This document shows, in pieces, positions 1 through 7,216 of a stretch of 55,403 bases of DNA. The notes under the pieces are model-generated. The model did not search any database, was not told where the DNA came from, and worked only from the letters and a program-made list of their open reading frames with translations. The stretch spans positions 1 through 55,403 of the forward strand of contig CAKOON010000006.1 in NCBI GenBank assembly GCA_934098565.1. Reading direction: 5' to 3'. The position numbers were made by a program, and so were the translations under genes. Position 1 is the first letter of the stretch. Each line of letters opens with the position of its first letter. Origin of the DNA: an uncultured Bacilli bacterium (GTDB lineage Bacteria > Bacillota_I > Bacilli_A > RF39 > UBA660).

Positions 1-68
1 TTTCTACAACCAGTCATTCCTAATACCATAACCAAACACACTAAAATAGCAAATAATGTTTTTTTCAT
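1..68 (-). CDS. Lipoprotein, N-terminal fragment (runs off window)
   Basis: An ATG at 68 follows a GGAGG ribosome binding site near 75-80. The 22 readable codons encode MKK, a hydrophobic stretch and a lipobox ending GMTGC, so this is a lipoprotein signal peptide processed by signal peptidase II. The mature part lies outside the window, so the function is unknown. Confidence 0.7.
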   Translation of the reverse strand, partial: MKKTLFAILVCLVMVLGMTGCR

Positions 69-253
69 AATCAATCCTCCATTTCAACAAATTACTATTT
101 ATCTCCCACTTCTATATATAATTATACTATCTTTTTGGAAAATTTTATCATCAATTTGCAACATCCAAGATTCATCCAACATTTTCTAGTACATATCCAA
201 CTATTGGAAGAAAAATATAACTTTGCAAGCACTTTAATCAAAAGGATAAAATT

Positions 254-283
254 AAAAATATGGTAGAATTCTTCCATATTTTT
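254..283. terminator. Near-perfect 30-bp palindrome, probable bidirectional terminator
   Basis: The arms AAAAATATGG and CCATATTTTT enclose a loop that contains the palindrome AGAATTCT. Only two central positions break full symmetry. The A and T runs on either side give a U-tail on both strands. It sits in the non-coding stretch between the lipoprotein gene and the decayed genes. Confidence 0.45.
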
Positions 284-313
284 AACTCAATTTTGCAAGT
301 GCAAAATAAGAAA

Positions 314-367
314 TGATAGCACCACTATCCTTTTATTTATATAGTATAAATTAAGGTAGTGCTATCA
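314..367 (-). terminator. Large hairpin downstream of the wHTH remnant
   Basis: TGATAGCAC at 314-322 pairs with GTGCTATCA at 359-367 across a long AT-rich loop. It lies just downstream of the stop codon of the minus-strand remnant that ends at 390, so a terminator is likely. The U-tail is weak. Confidence 0.35.
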
Positions 368-389
368 ATTCCTTTATCCGGTTTAATAA

Positions 390-626
390 TTATTTTAGTA
401 TTTGCCAATATCCTGCTTTGTCAGAACCAATTCTTTCAATTATTAAATTATCTATTAATATTTTAAAATTTCTTTTAATGGTTCTTATATTAACATTAGT
501 TATATTAGCTATTTCATTTTGTGTAATTCTATTATTATTTGTTATTAGTTCTATGATTTTATTTTGAATATCATTGGTAAGGAAGGGAGTAATGATTACT
601 TGACAAATAGATATTCTAAAGAAAAC
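390..626 (-). pseudogene. C-terminal winged-helix remnant of a DNA-binding protein
   Basis: The minus strand reads in one frame from after a TAA at 627-629 to a TAA at 390. There is no start codon with a ribosome binding site. The peptide has a helix-turn-helix (ITQNEIANITNVNIRTIKR) followed by a wing ending ERIGSDKAGYWQIL. This layout is typical of the C-terminal domain of AlbA_2/RecG-like transcriptional regulators, where a phrase like RVGSNKxGYW recurs. The large N-terminal part is absent, so I read this as the tail of a deleted gene. It overlaps the opposite-strand XRE fragment, which suggests two decay events met here. Confidence 0.5.
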
Positions 627-719
627 TTATCATTAATGGTACGAAAAAACATTCGCAAATATCGTTTACAAAGAAAATACACTTTACAAGAATTAGCTGA
701 TTTAGCAGGACTAACATAA
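600..719 (+). pseudogene. Truncated XRE-family HTH regulator
   Basis: The plus strand from TTG 600 (or ATG 636) to TAA 717-719 encodes VRKNIRKYRLQRKYTLQELA and then DLAGLT before stopping. This is the first half of a classical lambda-repressor-type HTH. Intact members continue through the recognition helix (usually xxYISxIExG), which is missing. The fragment is too short to fold as a full domain and is followed by a strong terminator at 742-779. Confidence 0.5.
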
Positions 720-741
720 ACTTTGATATTACTAATTTTAT

Positions 742-783
742 GAATAGTATCTTCAAAGCTACCAGCTAAGATACTATTCTTTT
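742..783 (+). terminator. Strong Rho-independent terminator
   Basis: GAATAGTATCTT (742-753) and AAGATACTATTC (768-779) form a perfect 12-bp stem with a 14-nt loop, followed by TTTTC. It lies directly downstream of the truncated XRE reading frame and is probably that gene's original terminator. Confidence 0.65.
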
Positions 784-880
784 CTAAGAAAATTGTGTAT
801 TATTCTACTGGTTGCCCTCTACCACTTTTGAGTTAAAGTATTGAGAATTTTAGTTGCTAAAGAATTTTTTCTTAAAAATA

Positions 881-2101
881 TTACTTTTCTAAGGTGAAGG
901 TATGTATTTCTAAGGAATATGTACTTGGATTAAAGATAATTACTTCTATCTCGTTTTCTCCTTCTAGAATACTATTATATTCATTAGAGGTTTTATTATA
1001 GATAAGATAATAAGCATCTTTAGAGATCATTAGTTTAGATGGAAGATTGTCTTTTAAATATTCTTTAATATCAGATAGTTTTAACCAATGGGAGTTATTT
1101 TTAATCTGTTCTTCAATAGTAGGGATTTCATCACTTTGATAAGTAACAATAGTTACTTTATAATTAGAAGTCTTAAGACCTAAGTTACCAGGATAACTAA
1201 AATTCATATGAAGTTCTCTAGAACGATTAATATTCATTATAGTATCATATTCAAAAGATAGATCATCATTAAAAAGAAAACTAAAAGAACCAAAGATTAG
1301 TAAAAAGATAGAAACAAAAATCCCAACGATAATATTCTTATTAGCACTTCCATTAGATTGTTGATATCTAAAGCCCATAATAATCGAAAGAAGAGGAATT
1401 GGTAACCAAGTATATAAAATCCACATTTTCTTTGTTAAATCAAGGACTTCTTCTTTACCAGCAAAATGACTTAAAGTCATTAAAGCTCCATAAAGACTTA
1501 AAATGGTAAAACACAACAAGATTGTTAGAATAGCATTACTCTTAGTTTGGGGTGCTAAATCGATAAACTTTTTCTTTGGGTCATTCTTTAAAGAGGTTAA
1601 TTTATCTTGAAGAAAAGTGATAATATCATCCGGACAATCTTTAAGATTAAGAATAATATCTTTCTTGGAACTTCTTTCTTCCATGATTAAGTAAAGATTA
1701 GTCTCAAGGAAGTTACTAATATCTGTATATAAATACTTAGCAGCTCGATTCTCATCAGAAACTATAAAATAGGTTTCATAGAAACGATATTTATAAGGGA
1801 AAAAGGCACGTCCTGGATTTTTCTTCTTCACTTTATCCGCTATAATCTTCGAAAATTCTAGTTTTACTCTGACTGAGGCCAAAATAAATAAGACTAAAAA
1901 GGCACCCAATCCCCAGAGGATACTGTGTTGATAAGCTCCAATAATAATAGGGATAATACCAAAAATCAATAAATCTTCAAAAACTAAGAGCCAATAACTC
2001 TTCGGATTACAACCTAACGCGGATACCATATCTAAATCTGAAAGACTATCAGTAAATTCATAAAGGGGTTTTTCCTTAATTTCTAAAATATCTTTTTCCA
2101 T
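881..2101 (-). CDS. YcxB-like polytopic membrane protein
   Basis: About 406 aa. The N-terminal third has two membrane helices. A soluble stretch around residues 105-170 (RFYETYFIVSDENRA, then YTDISNF) has the look of the YcxB-like domain. Two or three further helices follow (about 190-270), then a C-terminal extracytoplasmic region of about 130 residues. I chose ATG 2101 because GGAGAG lies 9 nt upstream; the earlier TTG at 2107 sits too close to it. The gene is monocistronic by spacing. The precise function is unknown. Confidence 0.6.
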   Translation of the reverse strand: MEKDILEIKEKPLYEFTDSLSDLDMVSALGCNPKSYWLLVFEDLLIFGIIPIIIGAYQHSILWGLGAFLVLFILASVRVKLEFSKIIADKVKKKNPGRAFFPYKYRFYETYFIVSDENRAAKYLYTDISNFLETNLYLIMEERSSKKDIILNLKDCPDDIITFLQDKLTSLKNDPKKKFIDLAPQTKSNAILTILLCFTILSLYGALMTLSHFAGKEEVLDLTKKMWILYTWLPIPLLSIIMGFRYQQSNGSANKNIIVGIFVSIFLLIFGSFSFLFNDDLSFEYDTIMNINRSRELHMNFSYPGNLGLKTSNYKVTIVTYQSDEIPTIEEQIKNNSHWLKLSDIKEYLKDNLPSKLMISKDAYYLIYNKTSNEYNSILEGENEIEVIIFNPSTYSLEIHTFTLEK

Positions 2102-2147
2102 AAACAACTACTCTCCAAGGATATTTTAGTACAAAAGATTTAAAAAA

Positions 2148-2171
2148 ACTACTTACCGTTAAGTAAATAGT
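2148..2171 (-). terminator. Terminator of the 2188-2883 gene
   Basis: On the minus strand ACTATTTAC pairs with GTAAGTAGT around a 6-nt loop and runs into TTTTTTT. It is placed just past the stop codon at 2188. Confidence 0.6.
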
Positions 2172-2187
2172 CTAAATAAATAGTCTC

Positions 2188-2883
2188 TTAATTATTTTTC
2201 TTTTTAGTAAATGCTAATCTTCTTGAATAGAAATCAACTGGTGTAGCTTGTTCGACAACTGAATTTTCTTCAGTAGCTACTTTTTCAATTGCCATTTGAC
2301 CGGACATAGCTTTTTTCAAGACATCAGTTAAATCAATAGATAGTCTATCAAGGTCTGCCTTTAAAACAACCGAATTTCCCACTTTAACTTTTGACCCCTG
2401 ATTTAAAGTATTACCATCTGAACTAACGGCATATTTGGCACATTCACTTTCTTTTGCTTCAGGAGCATCTTCCTTTAAATCAGCAAAACTACTCTCAATT
2501 TTCTTTAAGAAAGTAAAGAAAACGACTAAATCTTTCCCTTGTAAATCATTTTCATAAAATTTCTTATAGCCATAATATGGGTCAACTATTTCTTTAATTG
2601 GCACAACCGATTTGTGCTCTACATCACACATCAATAAATAAAACTTATACGGTTCACAAAAGACATCATAAGCATCAACTAAGTCAATTAAACGTTTTAT
2701 TATATAATCAGCACCATCATAAAATTCACGAACATTAATAATAAAATTATTATAAAACGCTAATCTAACATCTTTAATCCCATATACATTCTCTTTATTA
2801 ATCTTTGGTAAACCTAAGACATCAAAACACTTTAAATTTTCCATAAACCCATTCATCCCCTCAATTTCTCCATATGTTATCAT
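2188..2883 (-). CDS. Hypothetical cytoplasmic protein
   Basis: Up to 231 aa, acidic, with no membrane segment or signal peptide. I do not recognise the family. The central part is rich in aromatic residues and the C-terminal 70 residues look flexible and end in basic residues. The start is uncertain: ATG 2883 has no ribosome binding site, while GAGGGG near 2855-2860 would favour an internal ATG such as 2844. It is followed by its own terminator, so it is probably transcribed alone. Confidence 0.5.
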   Translation of the reverse strand: MITYGEIEGMNGFMENLKCFDVLGLPKINKENVYGIKDVRLAFYNNFIINVREFYDGADYIIKRLIDLVDAYDVFCEPYKFYLLMCDVEHKSVVPIKEIVDPYYGYKKFYENDLQGKDLVVFFTFLKKIESSFADLKEDAPEAKESECAKYAVSSDGNTLNQGSKVKVGNSVVLKADLDRLSIDLTDVLKKAMSGQMAIEKVATEENSVVEQATPVDFYSRRLAFTKKKNN

Positions 2884-2935
2884 TATTGGCTACTAAAGTC
2901 AAGCGGTTTTTGTGAAAAAAAGTTTACAAAAAAGA

Positions 2936-2963
2936 AAAGAGGCACCCTCTTGGATGTCCCTTT
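2936..2963 (-). terminator. Terminator of hsp20
   Basis: A 12-bp stem with one mismatch (AAAGGGACATCC against GGGTGCCTCTTT, including G-U pairs) has loop AAGA and is followed by a T-rich tail on the minus strand. It overlaps the stop codon of the heat shock gene. Confidence 0.6.
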
Positions 2964-3378
2964 ATTCACCAATTTCAATGTATTTCTTTTCAGGTAACTT
3001 ACCTTGATTTTCCATCTTAGGAACTTCTAAAGTTAAAATACCATTTTTGAAATTAGCTTTGATACTTTCTGGTTTTACTTCATCGCCAATGTAGAAGCTA
3101 CGTGAGCATTCACCATAATATCTTTCTTTACGAATATATTTACCTTTCTTAGTCTCATTATCTTCATTATTTACTTTGGCATTAATAGTTAAATAACCAT
3201 CAGTAATATCTATTTTGATATTCTTTTTATCAAAACCTGGTAAATCAATATCAATTACATAATTATCTTTATCTTCACGGATATCCGTCTTCATCATTTT
3301 ACTTTCGCTTTTTCTAAAGAATGGATCTCCAAAAATGTCATCAAACAAATCAAAATCTCTATTTGGTACTAACATCAT
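2962..3378 (-). CDS. hsp20: Small heat shock protein, Hsp20/alpha-crystallin family
   Basis: About 138 aa. An ATP-independent holdase that binds unfolding proteins in the cytoplasm. The alpha-crystallin domain spans about residues 30-125, with the landmark DIDLPGFDKKNIKI and the conserved GILTLEVPK near the end. The short N-terminal arm has the DIFGDPFF-type segment usual in bacterial Hsp20. I chose the ATG at 3378 (MMLVPN) because GAAAGGAA lies about 9 nt upstream; the ATG at 3387 abuts that site. A sigma-A promoter at 3445-3473 overlapped by a CIRCE-like element points to heat induction through HrcA. Confidence 0.92.
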   Translation of the reverse strand: MMLVPNRDFDLFDDIFGDPFFRKSESKMMKTDIREDKDNYVIDIDLPGFDKKNIKIDITDGYLTINAKVNNEDNETKKGKYIRKERYYGECSRSFYIGDEVKPESIKANFKNGILTLEVPKMENQGKLPEKKYIEIGE

Positions 3379-3416
3379 ATAAATCATTTCCTTTCACTAA
3401 TACAATATCATACCTA

Positions 3417-3438
3417 GTAAGGATATCTTTTTCCTTAC
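3417..3438 (-). promoter_or_regulatory. Hairpin at the 5' end of the hsp20 transcript
   Basis: GTAAGGA and TCCTTAC form a 7-bp stem with an 8-nt loop. It starts about 7 nt after the -10 box, so it would be at or near the 5' terminus of the mRNA. It could stabilise the message or take part in thermosensing. The ribosome binding site is not inside it. Confidence 0.4.
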
Positions 3439-3444
3439 GATTAT

Positions 3445-3473
3445 GTTATATCACTTTTTACTAGCAGTGTCAA
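3445..3473 (-). promoter_or_regulatory. Sigma-A promoter of hsp20
   Basis: Minus strand: -35 TTGACA (3473-3468) and -10 TATAAC (3450-3445) with a 17-bp spacer. It is about 70 bp upstream of the start codon. Confidence 0.75.
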
Positions 3474-3487
3474 TAGTTAAGTGCTAA
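3461..3487. promoter_or_regulatory. CIRCE-like HrcA operator
   Basis: CTAGCAGTG, 9 nt, AAGTGCTAA. Against the CIRCE consensus TTAGCACTC-N9-GAGTGCTAA, 14 of 18 positions match and the 9-nt spacing is exact. It overlaps the -35 box of the hsp20 promoter, where a repressor would block RNA polymerase. It also overlaps the last codons of the upstream gene. Confidence 0.55.
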
Positions 3488-3735
3488 TTATTCATATTTT
3501 TTTGCTTAGTGATGGCAGTTTTAATATCTTTTACCGGAGCTTCTTTTAAAGTTACCCACTCTAACGAATATTCCAAGTTATAGATTTCTTTAGCTAAGAG
3601 AGATAAATCATTAAATTCTTTTAAGAATTCTTTATAAATAAATTCACTACTAGCTTCATTTAAAGCTATACTGTAATTTACAACCATGCTTTTGATACTA
3701 CTTAATACGTCATCTAACAAGGCTTTACTTTCCAT
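3484..3735 (-). CDS. Small CotF-like (ferritin-fold) protein
   Basis: About 83 aa, two predicted amphipathic helices and no signal peptide. The pattern (ALLDDVLSSIKSMVVNYSIA, then a helix with NEASSEF and FNDLSLLAKEIYN) resembles the short CotF-type spore coat proteins of Bacillota, which are half ferritin-like bundles. The start at ATG 3735 is preferred to the GTG at 3744. It follows the next gene with translational overlap, and both would come from one transcript. Family assignment is by pattern only. Confidence 0.45.
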   Translation of the reverse strand: MESKALLDDVLSSIKSMVVNYSIALNEASSEFIYKEFLKEFNDLSLLAKEIYNLEYSLEWVTLKEAPVKDIKTAITKQKNMNN

Positions 3736-3937
3736 ACTTTTCACCGCTTTCTAATAACTTAGTTAAGCCTTTGACATTAGTTTCTGTTACGTCCAAGACT
3801 TTTTTTAGATAAGGACATAAGTCCTCATCAAAGCACTCTTCAATAAAATAAGTTAATTTACTCTTTAAAGTATTATTCCAAGTCAACATATCTTCAATAT
3901 AAGATAAGTCCTTTGTGGATACCATTTTTGGCCACAT
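3725..3937 (-). CDS. Small CotF-like protein, partner of the downstream gene
   Basis: About 70 aa. The sequence DLSYIEDMLTWNNTLKSKL and the later KKVLDVTETNVKGLTKLL match the architecture of small clostridial proteins in which a YLEDxLxWN segment precedes a helix ending in a Leu-rich stretch; these are annotated as coat or CotF-like. ATG 3937 follows GAGGTG. It overlaps the next gene by about 11 bp, so the two are translationally coupled. Two small helical proteins in one operon suggest a heterodimeric bundle. Confidence 0.45.
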   Translation of the reverse strand: MWPKMVSTKDLSYIEDMLTWNNTLKSKLTYFIEECFDEDLCPYLKKVLDVTETNVKGLTKLLESGEKYGK

Positions 3938-4007
3938 ATTAATCACCTCATTATTATTATGAGTAAGAATATTCTTTTTTATAATGGTATTTTTAGGAAA
4001 AAGAAAA

Positions 4008-4023
4008 AACCTTAGAAAAGGTT
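4008..4023 (-). terminator. Terminator of the pilin-module operon
   Basis: AACCTT and AAGGTT pair around TTCT on the minus strand and run into TTTTTTCTTTTTCC. The stem overlaps the stop codon of the last gene in the four-gene operon. Confidence 0.6.
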
Positions 4024-5317
4024 AATTTTTTAAGGCTTTTATACCATTTATAATAGTATTAATTAAGTTGTCATTTTCTATATCTTTAATAATATTTTCT
4101 AAGGATAAAGCATCTTCAGTAGACATTTCCTCATATCTAACAGAGGTACTTATGTCTTCTTTTTCAATGTCATTTGTAGTTTTAATATCATATTTTAAAG
4201 TTATATCATTAATAGTTAGAGTACCAACAAAATTATCATCATTTGGATTTTCTAATCTATTAGTGATAGTTCCTGTATATTTATTATCACTAACGTAGAT
4301 ATTATAATCAATATGAAGAGTATCATTTTCTTTACTTATTTCTAATTCAATGGCATTATTACCTTTATAGTAATAAGTTATATTGGTCTTTTTAGTATTA
4401 TTATTAACAGTAATCTTACCAGATATTTCGGTTGATAAAGTATAATCAATAGTAGTTATGTCTTTTTCAATATTAACAGTGATATTAACACCATTTACAA
4501 GACTTAAATTAACTTTAGCAATATTATTATAAGAAGTCGTATAAATATTTAAAGTACCTATATTTTCTTCAACATCAATGATATTTTTAAAATTATCTTT
4601 AGTAATACCAAGAGTATTTAGACTATCTCCAAAGAGATTAAAGATATCATCTTTTAAGGTCTTATTATGGTCAATATTATTTAATAAAACACTTAAAGAG
4701 TTTTTATTTAAAAGATAAGAATATCTAGTTGTCTTAGTATCAACATTATTAATACTAGTAGTCATCTTTTTCTTAGTTATATAATGTTTATCTATTGATT
4801 TTAAGAATACTTTCTCTAAATTAGTTACTGTTCTATTAAGGTCTTTATAGTTTATGTTAGTAGTTAGGAAGCTACTTGCAATTATATCATCTAAAGAGCC
4901 AGCATTGTCTAAACATTCAGTATCATTACAGCCTTTAAATTGATAATTGATATTGTAAGTATTATTTAGTTTAGTACTTTTTAAATAGCTTTTATTATCT
5001 TTAAAGATATATGTTAAGTCATTGTTATTAAGATTACCATCTAATTTAATATATTTATTTTTAGGGGAATAACCTAAGTTAAGATTAATGGTTTCTTTAG
5101 AGTCTGAAAGTTCTAAAAAAACTTGATTATCTTTCATAACATCAGGAGCATTCTTTAAAGTTCCTACCCCTTTATCCATAATATCAAAAGATTTAGTAAT
5201 AACCATCTTAAAAGGTTTTACTTTGTCATTTAAATTTATATAGACTATTAAACCAAGTAGTAAGAAAAGAAGAATACTACCGATTATAATAAGATCTTGT
5301 TTAGTTTGCTTTTTCAT
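4022..5317 (-). CDS. Membrane-anchored partner protein A1 of pilin-like B1
   Basis: 431 aa. One N-terminal membrane helix (about residues 9-28) leaves a 400-residue extracytoplasmic domain rich in Asn, Thr and Lys and in beta-strand-like alternation. There is no lipobox. A Cys pair (GCNDTEC, about residue 129-135) is conserved in the paralogue A2 at 7217. Other shared blocks are LLNKNSL, HNKTLKD and ITKDNFK. It starts 14 nt after the stop of the pilin-like B1 gene, in the same relation as A2 to B2. I do not recognise a named family. Guesses are a pilus-associated surface protein, an assembly helper or an inhibitor of the pilin tail. Confidence 0.6.
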   Translation of the reverse strand: MKKQTKQDLIIIGSILLFLLLGLIVYINLNDKVKPFKMVITKSFDIMDKGVGTLKNAPDVMKDNQVFLELSDSKETINLNLGYSPKNKYIKLDGNLNNNDLTYIFKDNKSYLKSTKLNNTYNINYQFKGCNDTECLDNAGSLDDIIASSFLTTNINYKDLNRTVTNLEKVFLKSIDKHYITKKKMTTSINNVDTKTTRYSYLLNKNSLSVLLNNIDHNKTLKDDIFNLFGDSLNTLGITKDNFKNIIDVEENIGTLNIYTTSYNNIAKVNLSLVNGVNITVNIEKDITTIDYTLSTEISGKITVNNNTKKTNITYYYKGNNAIELEISKENDTLHIDYNIYVSDNKYTGTITNRLENPNDDNFVGTLTINDITLKYDIKTTNDIEKEDISTSVRYEEMSTEDALSLENIIKDIENDNLINTIINGIKALKN

Positions 5318-5331
5318 TTTCTTCTTCCTTT

Positions 5332-7200
5332 CTAATTAGCAGCACAAGCGCCAGCTCCGAAAATAGCCCCAATAAGACCACCTAAAGCAATTCCCCAACC
5401 AGCAGGGCCACCTAAAATTCCTAAAAGAATTGCTACTCCTGCAACACCAGCACCGGTAGCACCACCAACAACGGCAGAACCAACATAATCGGTACAACCC
5501 TTACCGGTAGCAACTGCCGTTGCAAATCTTGGAATACCAGAACCACTTACAGCACGACCAGCGAAGCGAACTTCGCTACCTTTTGAAACATACGTATGCC
5601 AATAAGTATTGTTTCCAAAGACAGTGTCCCAATAAGGGTTATATTGGTCTTTTTCAAATTCTTCAACACTAGTACTTGTCTCCCAGAAGCCAGCAGTCTT
5701 TATACCACTTATAATACTACTCCTGTTATTAACAACTAAGTTAAAATAATAATCATAGCCATAAGTTACAAAGCCAAACCAACCAGAATCACGGTCTTTA
5801 TCGATATCGATTTTAATATCTGGGGTTACTTTATCAATTTTAACGGGAATATCATAGGTTTTTGAAGTTTTTTGACCGAGATTATCCCAAATATCGAATG
5901 TAATTCTAGCACTACGCATATTTCTTCCTATGTCGACTTTAAAGGTGTAAGTTACACTACGAGCATTAACGGTTACATCTTTAGCAATAGTCTTTTCTGA
6001 ACCACTAGAAGTATCGTAAACTGAATAAGTTACTTTATCAGCACAACCAGTTTTATCATATTTATCTTTTCTACAACCAAAGGAGATAGTTAAATCTTCT
6101 CTAGTCCAATCTTTATTAGGATTATAATCCACAAATTCTTCTGGACCGTTACGGTCTATATTATTTATTTTAATAGTTTGAGCTTCAGAAACATTACCAG
6201 TTTTATCAATGGTATAAGCATAAAAAGTAGCATTTTCAGAAATATAAGTCTCATAATTATAACTATTATTAGAGCCATCTACTTCAATGAAACTAGCAAA
6301 TGAGGCATTGTTTGGTAATGGTGTTTTAGACAAGTAATAACCATATATACCAGAACCACTACCATCTTCACCAATTAAATTAACACGAATGCTGCCAGTT
6401 GTATAAGCAGAATTATAATCAACTTTTAGATTTGGTTTTTCTTTATCAATTTGAACTAATGTACTCTTACTAATTTTAAAGGTACTATTATTAGTCTTAT
6501 CAATAAATTCTAAAGTAGCCTCGATGCCGTTATTATAAATTAATCCTGGATTTACTTCGTAGATATTATTACAACCTATACCAGTATTATCTATTTTACT
6601 AATATCATCACAATAAGTCCCACTCTTCGGAACTAAAGTACCATTAAGATTATAAGTTATTTGATTATCAACTAATGGATACTGGGAAAGATTAAGACTA
6701 CTATCTAGTTTTACCATAACATAGACGTTAGTACCAACCCAGTTATCAACTTTCGTAAACCCACTACCGCTACGAATATATGTTTCCATCGTAACTTTGG
6801 CTTCACGTTCTTCGCTTAAAACAACTTCACAGTTACCATTCATGTTAGTTGAAACAGTATACTCATCCATATCTTTTTGAATATTAAATGTCACGCAGTC
6901 AAGATATTCGCCAGTTACAGGGTTATCAATACGTTCCATCGAGGCATTTTCAGGGTGCTCAGCAGCAATATAGCCTAAATCAATTAGGTGTGATACAGAG
7001 ATAACCGCACTATTAACATCATTATCAGCCGCATACTCATAAGCTTTTTCTTGTAAATAGTTAATTTTTTGAGTCAAACTATTTTCTTTGACTTTTTTAC
7101 TTATTCCGTTATAGCTACCAGCTGCCACTGTAATTAAAATGCCTAAAATTACAATAACCGCTAGAAGTTCAGGAATAGTAAAACCATTTTTATATTTCAT
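5332..7200 (-). CDS. Giant type IV pilin-like protein B1 with Ig-like repeats and a glycine-zipper tail
   Basis: About 622 aa. The class III signal NG/FTIPELLAVIVILGILI has the Gly cleavage site, Phe+1 and Glu+5 needed for prepilin peptidase and pilus assembly. Ordinary pilins are 120-200 aa. Here the N-terminal helix and a pilin-like head (to about 150) are followed by a Cys-containing domain and about three Ig-like segments, each marked by IDKxxP...GSGI...DKTGN or similar. The last 55 residues run from GKGC through a Gly/Ala/Ile-rich hydrophobic stretch with repeated GxxxG to a final Cys. ATG 7200 is preferred because AAAGGA lies 8 nt upstream. It is probably exported, processed by the PilD at 12871 and assembled by the PilC at 13641. 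Confidence 0.8.
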   Translation of the reverse strand: MKYKNGFTIPELLAVIVILGILITVAAGSYNGISKKVKENSLTQKINYLQEKAYEYAADNDVNSAVISVSHLIDLGYIAAEHPENASMERIDNPVTGEYLDCVTFNIQKDMDEYTVSTNMNGNCEVVLSEEREAKVTMETYIRSGSGFTKVDNWVGTNVYVMVKLDSSLNLSQYPLVDNQITYNLNGTLVPKSGTYCDDISKIDNTGIGCNNIYEVNPGLIYNNGIEATLEFIDKTNNSTFKISKSTLVQIDKEKPNLKVDYNSAYTTGSIRVNLIGEDGSGSGIYGYYLSKTPLPNNASFASFIEVDGSNNSYNYETYISENATFYAYTIDKTGNVSEAQTIKINNIDRNGPEEFVDYNPNKDWTREDLTISFGCRKDKYDKTGCADKVTYSVYDTSSGSEKTIAKDVTVNARSVTYTFKVDIGRNMRSARITFDIWDNLGQKTSKTYDIPVKIDKVTPDIKIDIDKDRDSGWFGFVTYGYDYYFNLVVNNRSSIISGIKTAGFWETSTSVEEFEKDQYNPYWDTVFGNNTYWHTYVSKGSEVRFAGRAVSGSGIPRFATAVATGKGCTDYVGSAVVGGATGAGVAGVAILLGILGGPAGWGIALGGLIGAIFGAGACAAN

Positions 7201-7216
7201 ATACTTCATCCTTTCA

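Noticed and set aside
4068..4298. Plus-strand 76-codon frame within A1
   Set aside because: Antisense shadow of the 431-aa gene; hydrophobic only because Asn/Asp-rich codons read backwards as Ile/Leu/Val.
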